NCBI RefSeq assembly: GCF_002591975.1
Contig: NZ_NVQE01000052.1
Coordinates: 1-37,949, forward strand
Direction of reading: 5' to 3'
DNA: 37,949 nt
From: Mycobacterium neglectum
Lineage (GTDB): Bacteria > Actinomycetota > Actinomycetes > Mycobacteriales > Mycobacteriaceae
The translations under genes and the position numbers were made by a program. Each line of letters opens with the position of its first letter. Position 1 is the first letter of the stretch. Positions 32,018 to 37,949 of the stretch are shown here, piece after piece. The notes beneath the pieces are model-generated. The model saw nothing but the letters and a program-made list of their open reading frames with translations, was not told the DNA's origin and did no database searches.

Positions 32018-33050
32018 CGAGTTGCGCGATCGTGTCGGTGAGAAGATCCACTTTCGAGGCGCCGACTCGGTGACGCAGAACGACATCCGCCGCAAACTGG
32101 AGGTTTTCACCTTTTCCTGTCCGCTGCATGATGACGAGGCGGCAGCGAAGGCGCACGGCTACCTCGGCGTTGTGGCCCCGGTGACGATGACCCCGCTGTG
32201 GGGGCTGCCGCCGTATTGGGCACCCGGACAGCCCAGTCCCTATCTGGTCGACGGGCAGGAGATGACGGGCAACATCACCGACACGCTGGCTCTGCCGTTC
32301 AGCCGATCGGTCAACGTCAGCAGCGAGTGGCAATACCACACACCGCTGTACTTGGGGGACAGGTTGCAGGGGACTACGACGATCATCTCGGTAGAGCAGA
32401 AGCGCACCCGGGTGGGTACCGGAGTCTTCCTGCAATACGAGTCGGAGTACGTGAAGGTTTCGGGAGAACTGGTGGCGCTCAACCGAAATACCGTCTTCAA
32501 CTACGACCCAGACGACGCCTCCAGGCCTGAGCCCGGCACTTCGGCCCGCGCCCAGCAGGGCGACCGAGGTCCCCGCACGCGCTCAGTGGACGATGCCGAT
32601 ACCAGTGTCGACTGGAACACGCCACTTCAGTTCGACGACGTTACGGTCGGTGCGCAAGTGCGCGGACCGGCTCTGGCCCTGACTTACCAGCGCATGGTGA
32701 TGAACATTGCCGCGGATCGCATGTTTTCCGGGATACACCACAGCGCCGCGGCCGCTCATGCCGCGGGGCTTGCCGACATCATCTTCAATACTCGTGGCCT
32801 GGAAACTCTTTTCGAGACCGGGCTTCGTCGATGGATGGGCCTTCGCGGCAGGTTGGTGCAGCTGGGTCCGTTTAAGATGAGTGCCTCAGTTCACCCGGGC
32901 GACGTGGTGCAGGCGCGATGGACGGTGACCGGCAAGCATGCGCAGGCAGGCGCAGACGTCGTAGATCTCGAATTCGGTGTCTTCGCCGGGGATCGGCAAG
33001 CGGCGCAAGGGGTTGCCGCCATTCATCTCAACGGCAAAAAGCAATGCTGA
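32004..33050 (+). CDS. MaoC-like double-hotdog enoyl-CoA hydratase
   Basis: About 348 aa from ATG 32004. An N-terminal half of the MaoC/FAS1-like dehydratase kind (to about residue 165) is joined by a charged linker to a C-terminal MaoC-like half. A likely hydratase site is in AADRMFSGIHHSAAAAHAAG (Asp and His about 238-246), although it departs from the standard D-x-N-P-x-H spacing. It should hydrate an enoyl-CoA to a beta-hydroxyacyl-CoA, the substrate type used by Ltp2-like lyases. The start lies inside the DUF35 gene, giving a 14-bp overlap in another frame. Earlier starts in the frame would overlap DUF35 much further. Confidence 0.85.
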   Translation: MAAADELRDRVGEKIHFRGADSVTQNDIRRKLEVFTFSCPLHDDEAAAKAHGYLGVVAPVTMTPLWGLPPYWAPGQPSPYLVDGQEMTGNITDTLALPFSRSVNVSSEWQYHTPLYLGDRLQGTTTIISVEQKRTRVGTGVFLQYESEYVKVSGELVALNRNTVFNYDPDDASRPEPGTSARAQQGDRGPRTRSVDDADTSVDWNTPLQFDDVTVGAQVRGPALALTYQRMVMNIAADRMFSGIHHSAAAAHAAGLADIIFNTRGLETLFETGLRRWMGLRGRLVQLGPFKMSASVHPGDVVQARWTVTGKHAQAGADVVDLEFGVFAGDRQAAQGVAAIHLNGKKQC

Positions 33051-33080
33051 TCAGAGTTCTGTAGGAGAAGGAGGGTTCCG

Positions 33081-33278
33081 ATGAGTGTTATCAAGGCGGA
33101 CGTGGAGGTCTGCCAGGGCTACGCGAACTGTGTCGTTGCAGCGGCCGACGTCTTCGACATCGGTGATGCGGGAACTGTTGTCATTCTTGATGACACGGTA
33201 GCCGAGAGCGATGAGGCGCGGATTGTCACTGCGATTCGCAGTTGTCCCGTCTCGGCTCTACGTCTCGCAACGGTGTGA
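33081..33278 (+). CDS. Small [3Fe-4S]-type ferredoxin with CxxYxxC motif
   Basis: The 65-aa protein has cluster ligands C11, C17 and C55 (followed by Pro) and Tyr14 where [4Fe-4S] ferredoxins have Cys, giving CxxYxxC...CP. Mycobacterial ferredoxins of this atypical group carry [3Fe-4S] or variable clusters and serve P450s or RHOs; PhdC of the Nocardioides phenanthrene dioxygenase is a known [3Fe-4S] ferredoxin for an RHO. AGAAGGAGG precedes ATG 33081. With no P450 in the window, its partner is probably one of the RHO pairs. No reductase gene is visible. Confidence 0.92.
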   Translation: MSVIKADVEVCQGYANCVVAAADVFDIGDAGTVVILDDTVAESDEARIVTAIRSCPVSALRLATV

Positions 33279-33525
33279 GTGAGACGGCCGTGAACGGCGC
33301 AAGTATCAGGGGGTCGGATGCATGGTGGAGACGAGTCGGATCGTCGAATGTCCTTGAGTCTCAACCGACATGAGTTCTCGTGTATTGCATCCTCAATCAG
33401 GATCTGGCTCCACTTCCACTTCGACGCGTGAGATCGGTGCCCGGCAGACGCGGTGACGGTTTGTGGTGATTTGAGTTACGGCTGTCTCGGGGTGATTCGG
33501 GCATTACAGCAAGGGAAAGGTACCG

Positions 33526-34941
33526 ATGACGTTAAAAATGAGTACTTCAGGCGGTTCGGACACGACCGCTCGTAGTCTCGTCGATGTCGATCGCGGGGAG
33601 ATCAGTCGCGAAATCTTCACCGATGCTTCGATTTTCAACCGTGAGTTGGAGTATTTGTTTCCGCGGAGCTGGTTGTTTGTGGGTCATGCCTCGCAGGTCT
33701 CTGCGCCGGGTCAGTTCTTCTCGTCGAGGATGGGCTCGGATCCGGTGTTGTTGACCCGTGACGCTCAAGGTGATGTGAATGTCCTCCTCAATTCGTGCCG
33801 ACATCGGGGTATGGCGGTGTGTCGCTACGACGAGGGCCGTACGCTGCAGTTCACCTGCCCCTACCATGGCTGGTCGTACTCGATGGACGGTTCGCTGGTG
33901 TCCACCCCGGGGGATTTGCACGGTGTGCCGCAGCAGGGCATGGCCTACGGCAACGGCCTTGACAAAGCGGCCTGGGGACTTGTCAGGGCTGCCAAGGTGC
34001 ACAATTACAAGGGCCTGGTATTCGCGTGCTGGGATCCATCAGCCCCGGAGTTCGATGAATACGTTGGGGACTTTCATCATTGGCTGGATAACCTGTCTGA
34101 TGCTTTTGATGGTACGGAAGGTGGTACCGAGGTGTTCCGTGGGGTGCAGAAGTGGCGCATCAAATCAAATTGGAAATTCGTCTCAGAGAATTTCTTGGGC
34201 GATACCTATCACGGGGCGACGACCCATGCCTCGGTTGAACAGGTGGGCATCGGGCCGGGTGGCAGAAATTCACGACGTCACGGTGAACGACAGGATCAGG
34301 GTGGTTTTTCGAAGGGCCGTGTGAAGACGTCGTTTCGGATGGGCCATGGCGCGTCGGACAATCTGGCGTATGAGATTCCCTATCCTGAGTTCGCCGAAGA
34401 ACCGGCCTTGAGTGAGTACTTCTCCCAGGCCTGGGCGGTCCGCAAGGAGCGACTGCAGGCGCAGGGCAGACAGCTCGGTGGTCGTGGCCCAGCGACGATG
34501 TTCCCCAATATGTCGTTCTCCGCCGGTTTTCCGCGGACGATCCTGGTGTCACACCCGATCAGCCCCACCGAAACCGAAGTGTGGCGGTGGTACCTCATCG
34601 ACAAGAACGCACCCGATGATGTACGTGACTGGCTGCGCCGCTATTACATGCGCTACTCGGGTCCTGGAGGGATGACGGAGCAAGACGATATGGAGAACTG
34701 GAATTACGCGACGCAGGCCAGCCAGGGCGTGATAGCCCGGCGCTATCCCTACAACTATCAGCAGGGTCTCGATATGGAAACTCCCAGTGCGCTCGACCAG
34801 GCTGTGCATTCTCACCACCCCATCGCAGGCGAGGTGAATGCACGCGCCTTTTACCGGCGATGGGCCGAGTTCACCGACAACCTCTCGTGGCCTCAACTCA
34901 TCGAACTTGCCAAATCCGACGAGAGAGCCGCACGGTCGTGA
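33526..34941 (+). CDS. Rieske ring-hydroxylating dioxygenase, alpha subunit
   Basis: This 471-aa alpha subunit has Rieske ligands C91-x-H93 and C111-x2-H114 (CPYHGW) and iron ligands in ENFLGDTYHGATTH (H229, H234), with the late Asp in MTEQDDMENW. The ENxxGDxYH motif and the GDFHHWLDN segment place it nearer to the PAH/phenylpropionate-type dioxygenases than to the 2874/26033 pair. A sequence-rich insert after the His ligands (RNSRRHGERQDQGG) is a loop feature of that branch. ATG 33526 follows AAGGGAAAGG. It lies 247 bp after the ferredoxin gene and overlaps its beta subunit (GTGA). Confidence 0.95.
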   Translation: MTLKMSTSGGSDTTARSLVDVDRGEISREIFTDASIFNRELEYLFPRSWLFVGHASQVSAPGQFFSSRMGSDPVLLTRDAQGDVNVLLNSCRHRGMAVCRYDEGRTLQFTCPYHGWSYSMDGSLVSTPGDLHGVPQQGMAYGNGLDKAAWGLVRAAKVHNYKGLVFACWDPSAPEFDEYVGDFHHWLDNLSDAFDGTEGGTEVFRGVQKWRIKSNWKFVSENFLGDTYHGATTHASVEQVGIGPGGRNSRRHGERQDQGGFSKGRVKTSFRMGHGASDNLAYEIPYPEFAEEPALSEYFSQAWAVRKERLQAQGRQLGGRGPATMFPNMSFSAGFPRTILVSHPISPTETEVWRWYLIDKNAPDDVRDWLRRYYMRYSGPGGMTEQDDMENWNYATQASQGVIARRYPYNYQQGLDMETPSALDQAVHSHHPIAGEVNARAFYRRWAEFTDNLSWPQLIELAKSDERAARS

Positions 34942-35492
34942 GTGCAACGGGCGGTGAAATTTCCACGAGGCAGGATGCGGTAGAGAAGTTGCTGCTTCAG
35001 GCCGAAATCGCCGATTTCCTCTATCGGGAAGCCGACCTGCTCGACGAACGACGTTACTCCGAATGGCTCGGTCTGCTCACCGACGACTACGAGTACTCCG
35101 TTCCACTGCGGGCGAACGTCGCCTACGACGACCTCGCGCAGCTGGAGCAGACTCAGGAAGGTCACGACATCTGCTGGTTCGACGAGAAAAAGGAGACCGT
35201 CGCTTTGCGGGTGGAGCAGCTGATGACTGGCCTGCACTGGGCCGAAGAACCCGTCTCGCGAGTGTCACACCTGGTTACCAACGTGCGTATTGAAGGAGTA
35301 GACGGCGCGGAAGTCGATGTGAGTTGCCGGTTCCTGGTGTATCGAAACCGGGTCGCCGATGAGACTGATTTGCTGGTCGGCCGGCGCAAGGACCGGTTGC
35401 GCCGCGTCGCCGGTGACTGGCAACTGTGCCGTCGCCGGCTACTCCTCGACCAAACGGTCTTACTCGCTAAGAACCTGTCGATCATTCTATGA
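34938..35492 (+). CDS. Ring-hydroxylating dioxygenase, beta subunit
   Basis: About 184 aa from GTG 34938, which overlaps the alpha stop (GTGA); the frame is open further upstream only inside the alpha gene. Family features are AEIADFLYREADLLDERRY, SEWLGLLTDDYEYSVPLR, SRVSHLVTNVRIEG and the ending LLDQTVLLAKNLSIIL. It completes the fourth RHO pair of the window. The gene after it, a cupin, has its own promoter candidate. Confidence 0.93.
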   Translation: MSATGGEISTRQDAVEKLLLQAEIADFLYREADLLDERRYSEWLGLLTDDYEYSVPLRANVAYDDLAQLEQTQEGHDICWFDEKKETVALRVEQLMTGLHWAEEPVSRVSHLVTNVRIEGVDGAEVDVSCRFLVYRNRVADETDLLVGRRKDRLRRVAGDWQLCRRRLLLDQTVLLAKNLSIIL

Positions 35493-35515
35493 AGCCGGAC
35501 CATGTCCTTGAACCC

Positions 35516-35544
35516 TTGACCTTCAGCACGGCAAAATATATTCT
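35516..35544 (+). promoter_or_regulatory. Candidate SigA-type promoter for cupin gene
   Basis: TTGACC (35516-35521) and TATTCT (35539-35544) are separated by exactly 17 bases in an AT-rich context that stands out from its surroundings. The predicted start near 35551 leaves a leader of about 40 bases before TTG 35592. The promoter would serve the cupin and perhaps the dehydrogenase after it. Confidence 0.45.
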
Positions 35545-35591
35545 TCTCTAAACCCATTTGATGGGCCGCGACCGATGAGGGGGCAGCTGGA

Positions 35592-36035
35592 TTGTCTACT
35601 TCGCTCCAACCGAAGCGGCGTGCCGATGACGTGACCGCCCTGCGTGTGATGACAGAGGAAATGCGCCCGCTTCTCGTCGGCGACGGGTACCAGATGTTCG
35701 ATGTGCGCGCTCCGCAATCATCGGGCCCACCGCCGCACCAGCATCCCTGGGATGAAAGCTATGTCGTGCTGGAGGGCGAACTGTGGGTAAGCCGCGGCGG
35801 CGAAGAAGCGACCCTGCAGGTGGGTGAGGCGATTCGAGTGCCGGCTGGCGTCGTGCACGCCTATCGCGTTCTCTCTGACGGCGCCCGGTGGATCACGACT
35901 TCGTCTTGCCCGGGCGGCGCGCTGGATTTCTTTTCAGACGTGGACGAAACGTCGAACGGTCCGGGTGACGTGAAGGCCCTCATTGAGGCGGCCAAGCGAA
36001 ACAGTGTCCGATTCGCCGATCCGGCGCTGGGATAG
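35592..36035 (+). CDS. Cupin-domain protein
   Basis: The 147-aa protein is a single cupin barrel. Metal ligands appear as H49-x-H51...E55 (PPPHQHPWDESYVVLEG, first cupin motif) and H89 in VPAGVVHAYRV (second motif). Such small cupins are metal-dependent isomerases, dioxygenases or binding proteins. TTG 35592 has a GAGGGGG stretch about nine bases upstream. With a separate promoter candidate and RHO neighbours, a role in handling a downstream ring or acid product is possible. The reaction is unknown. Confidence 0.85.
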   Translation: MSTSLQPKRRADDVTALRVMTEEMRPLLVGDGYQMFDVRAPQSSGPPPHQHPWDESYVVLEGELWVSRGGEEATLQVGEAIRVPAGVVHAYRVLSDGARWITTSSCPGGALDFFSDVDETSNGPGDVKALIEAAKRNSVRFADPALG

Positions 36036-36124
36036 CCGTCTGTTGAGCCACCATGCCGCAGATGCCGGCATTCGCCGACTGTGTCGGTAGTCGGTTTACG
36101 GCCTGACATTCGGTGGTCGGTGTC

Positions 36125-37018
36125 ATGAGGCGGGTCGGCGTGATCGGCTTGGGCGGCATGGGTTCCGCGCTGGCGGCGTCACTTCTTGCGACGGACCATT
36201 ACGTAGTCTGTTTCGACATTCGGCCCGACGTATTACGCCCAATTGTCGAGCTAGGCGCCGAGGCTGCTGCGGACGCGCGTGAGTTGGCCGGCGCATGTGA
36301 TGTCGTTTTGACGTTCCTCCCGGGGCCGAGTCAGGTGCTGGAGGTGGCGCTCGGGTCGGAGCGAGGTGTCCTGGCCGGCCTTGCCGACGGGGCCGCCCTG
36401 CTGGATATGTCGACCTGTAATCCCGAGGTCGCAGCAATCATCGGTCAGGCCTACGACGCGGCTGGGAGGCGTTTTGTCGATTGCCCCGTCAGCCGAAAGG
36501 CGCCGAACATGACCGTTCTGGTCGGAGGCCCAAGCGGGGTGCTCGGCCCTGATGCCGATGTCCTCGCCGCCGTCTCGCGCACCTTGGTGTACTGCGGCCA
36601 ACGAGGTGCGGGATATGCCACCAAGCTTCTCAACCAGCACATCAAGTACAGCTGGTACCTCGCTTCGGCGGAAGCCCTCTTAATCGCTGAGGCGATGGGA
36701 TTGAATGCCGGCGAGGTAGCCGACGCGATCGCGGAGTGCAGCGGGGGGGACTCGGGTCTCACCACGGCGGCGGCGTACTTCCGCCACGACACCGAGTCAG
36801 TTAGAAACCGCGCCCCCGCTAGCACCATTACGAAAGACTCCGCGCTCGCGGAACGAATGGCGACGAACGCCGGTATCCGCAGCAGGACGCTTGAGCCCGT
36901 CGTGGACTTCTTCCAAAGCGTTGCGGCCTCGGAGTTTCGCGACCGTGCCTACCCCGAAAGCACAGAACTTCTTCAACGAATCCGGTCGATGCCTCCGAAG
37001 TCAACCTCCACGCCGTGA
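36125..37018 (+). CDS. Beta-hydroxyacid dehydrogenase (3-hydroxyisobutyrate type)
   Basis: About 297 aa from ATG 36125; GTG 36113 is in frame but weaker. The Rossmann motif GLGGMG (8-13), the acidic residue after strand 2 (FDIRP), and the catalytic Lys in GAGYATKLLNQ (about K167) identify a beta-hydroxyacid dehydrogenase, which oxidises a 3-hydroxyacid to a semialdehyde or ketone with NAD(P)+. The substrate motif usually read as DAPVSGG is DCPVSRKAPN (119-128) here, so substrate range may differ. It would fit oxidation of a side-chain fragment, and an ALDH could act next. Confidence 0.9.
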   Translation: MRRVGVIGLGGMGSALAASLLATDHYVVCFDIRPDVLRPIVELGAEAAADARELAGACDVVLTFLPGPSQVLEVALGSERGVLAGLADGAALLDMSTCNPEVAAIIGQAYDAAGRRFVDCPVSRKAPNMTVLVGGPSGVLGPDADVLAAVSRTLVYCGQRGAGYATKLLNQHIKYSWYLASAEALLIAEAMGLNAGEVADAIAECSGGDSGLTTAAAYFRHDTESVRNRAPASTITKDSALAERMATNAGIRSRTLEPVVDFFQSVAASEFRDRAYPESTELLQRIRSMPPKSTSTP

Positions 37019-37026
37019 CAGTAAGG

Positions 37027-37080
37027 CGCTCACGCTGTATAGCTAACTGAATTGTAAACGGGGCCGAATATCGGTGAGCG
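37027..37080 (+). repeat. 7-bp inverted repeat flanking AT-rich spacer before MarR gene
   Basis: CGCTCAC (37027-37033) and GTGAGCG (37074-37080) are perfect inverted copies around 40 bases that include TATAGCTA and GAATTGTAAAC. The region lies between the dehydrogenase and the MarR gene and may hold that gene's promoter and operator. The arms are short, so chance remains possible. Confidence 0.3.
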
Positions 37081-37123
37081 GAAAGAAAGACCACCGACCA
37101 TTTGCCGGTATGATCACCACCCG

Positions 37124-37687
37124 GTGGAGATGTCTGCCGAACCGCTGATCAACGTTGCAAGGGACGTCATGACTACCGAGAAGTTGACGATGGCCCAACA
37201 GGTCGCGGCCAAGACCCGCGAAGCCGGACCCGATCACGACCCCTCTTCGTTGGCGCTCCCGCTTGCGCTCTACCGTGCCGTGACCGCCTTCGGTCGGGTC
37301 GCCGTCGATGAGTTGACGCCGGTAGACCTCTCGATGAGCCAGTTCAACGTTCTGACCGTCCTGAAGCGCGCCGACGGGCCGATCACGATGGGCGCACTGG
37401 CCGATTCTATTTCCGTACGCCAAGCCAGCCTGACGAGCGTGGTGGACACGCTGACCAAGGCAGGTTTTGTCACACGCAAGGTGAATCCCCGCGATCGGCG
37501 CTCGGTTGTGGTCGCGATATCGAAGAAGGGCGATCAGTTCATGACCGAGTTTCTGCCCGGTCATTACGACTTTCTGCAGAGACTCTTTGCCGGTATCAAC
37601 CCGCGACACAGGCAGCAGCTGCTTGCACGACTGAACGAACTAATAGATTGCTTGGAGAACTACCCGAGCGGCCAGCGCACCTCCTGA
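37124..37687 (+). CDS. MarR-family transcriptional regulator, second
   Basis: The protein is 187 aa from GTG 37124 (172 aa from ATG 37169, which has AAGGGA just upstream, so that start is a real alternative). It shows the MarR winged helix: LSMSQFNVLTVLKRADGPI, the helix-turn-helix around TMGALADSISVRQASLTSVVD, and the wing with NPRDRRSVVVAISKKG. It has a longer N-terminal extension than the first MarR (25272). It probably senses an aromatic compound or CoA ester and controls this catabolic block; binding sites could lie in 37019-37123. Confidence 0.88.
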   Translation: MEMSAEPLINVARDVMTTEKLTMAQQVAAKTREAGPDHDPSSLALPLALYRAVTAFGRVAVDELTPVDLSMSQFNVLTVLKRADGPITMGALADSISVRQASLTSVVDTLTKAGFVTRKVNPRDRRSVVVAISKKGDQFMTEFLPGHYDFLQRLFAGINPRHRQQLLARLNELIDCLENYPSGQRTS

Positions 37688-37939
37688 TCGGTCCCCGGGT
37701 ATAGGACGGTCGACGCCGCTACGGTGCTGACGTCCACTCACCGGTCCTCGCATGGCATCCACGGCTCCAACTGAGGGGTCTATCGGGTGCACTCAGGTAG
37801 TGAATACTCCCGAGAAGAACGTGAGGTTGTCCCGGTCTTCGTGGAATTTGAGGTGGCGGTCCCTCACCTGATGCCCGCCAGATGGTAGGTCTTCGGGTGA
37901 ACGACCAAGTACACCTCGAAGAAGGAGTAAGGGACCGCC
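37688..37939 (+). promoter_or_regulatory. Highly structured noncoding leader at right edge
   Basis: No open frame with recognisable product is present. The last 120 bases hold nested inverted repeats: TGGCGGTCCCTCAC (37854-37867) against 37927-37940 (13 of 14 pairs), CGGTCTTC (37833-37840) against GAAGACCG (37942-37949), and an inner stem CTTCGGGTG (37891-37899) with CACCTCGAAG (37912-37921, one bulge) directly before GAAGGAG (37921-37927). The outer arm covers the ribosome site and start codon at 37940. It could be a translation-control leader or the end of a mobile element. Confidence 0.45.
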
Positions 37940-37949
37940 ATGAAGACCG
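37940..37949 (+). CDS. Start of a gene cut by the window edge
   Basis: ATG 37940 (reading Met-Lys-Thr) is preceded by GAAGGAG twelve bases upstream. Only three codons are visible, so no family can be named. The structured leader before it suggests regulated translation or a transposase gene near an element end. Confidence 0.35.

Noticed and set aside
1..37949. CRISPR arrays, tRNA and rRNA genes, and complete insertion sequences
   Set aside because: No regularly spaced repeats, no cloverleaf or rRNA-like sequence and no transposase gene were seen. Only the right edge hints at a possible mobile element.

Overview
The window looks like a catabolic and transport region of a high-GC, mycolic-acid-type actinobacterium. 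A Mycolicibacterium or other Mycobacteriaceae is most likely; Rhodococcus or Nocardia relatives are possible. The reasons are a complete yrbE-mce operon with a lipoprotein MceE and two Mam-type proteins, frequent GTG and TTG starts, strong G/C preference at third codon positions, and 1-4 bp start/stop overlaps. All 36 confidently called genes lie on the + strand. The first 24 bases are almost certainly sequencing adapter, so the left edge is probably a contig end.

Layout. (1) 286-1746 is an aldehyde dehydrogenase. (2) 2265-6180 is the first ring-hydroxylating oxygenase (RHO) block: beta subunit, Rieske alpha subunit, a short-chain dehydrogenase and a zinc alcohol dehydrogenase. (3) 6284-9991 holds a beta-propeller (BNR/Asp-box) protein coupled to a second, divergent RHO alpha/beta pair, an SCP2-like lipid-binding protein and a PcaG-like intradiol-dioxygenase homologue. 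(4) 10023-20698 is an intact Mce transporter operon: yrbEA, yrbEB, mceA-F and two Mam proteins. (5) 20768-25751 holds an epoxide hydrolase, a second aldehyde dehydrogenase, a DHA2-type exporter and a MarR regulator. (6) 26033-35492 holds a third RHO alpha/beta pair, a second zinc alcohol dehydrogenase, a CaiB-type CoA-transferase, a thiolase-fold protein without the catalytic cysteine, a DUF35 zinc-ribbon/OB protein, a MaoC-type hydratase, an atypical [3Fe-4S]-type ferredoxin and a fourth RHO alpha/beta pair. (7) 35592-37687 is a cupin, a beta-hydroxyacid dehydrogenase and a second MarR regulator. The right edge is a highly structured leader in front of a new start codon.

How the genes may work together (inference). 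The Mce complex would import a hydrophobic, probably polycyclic or alkyl-aromatic acid. The CaiB protein would make its CoA thioester, and RHOs would dihydroxylate the ring, fed by the ferredoxin. SDR/ADH/ALDH enzymes would oxidise diols, alcohols and aldehydes. The thiolase-fold/DUF35 pair would remove an acyl-CoA side chain by a retro-aldol type cleavage. That pairing resembles both the mycobacterial Ltp2/ChsH2 system for steroid side chains and the ipfABDEF ibuprofen pathway of Sphingomonas. No extradiol ring-cleavage enzyme, RHO reductase or Mce ATPase (MceG) is visible, so these would have to be encoded elsewhere.
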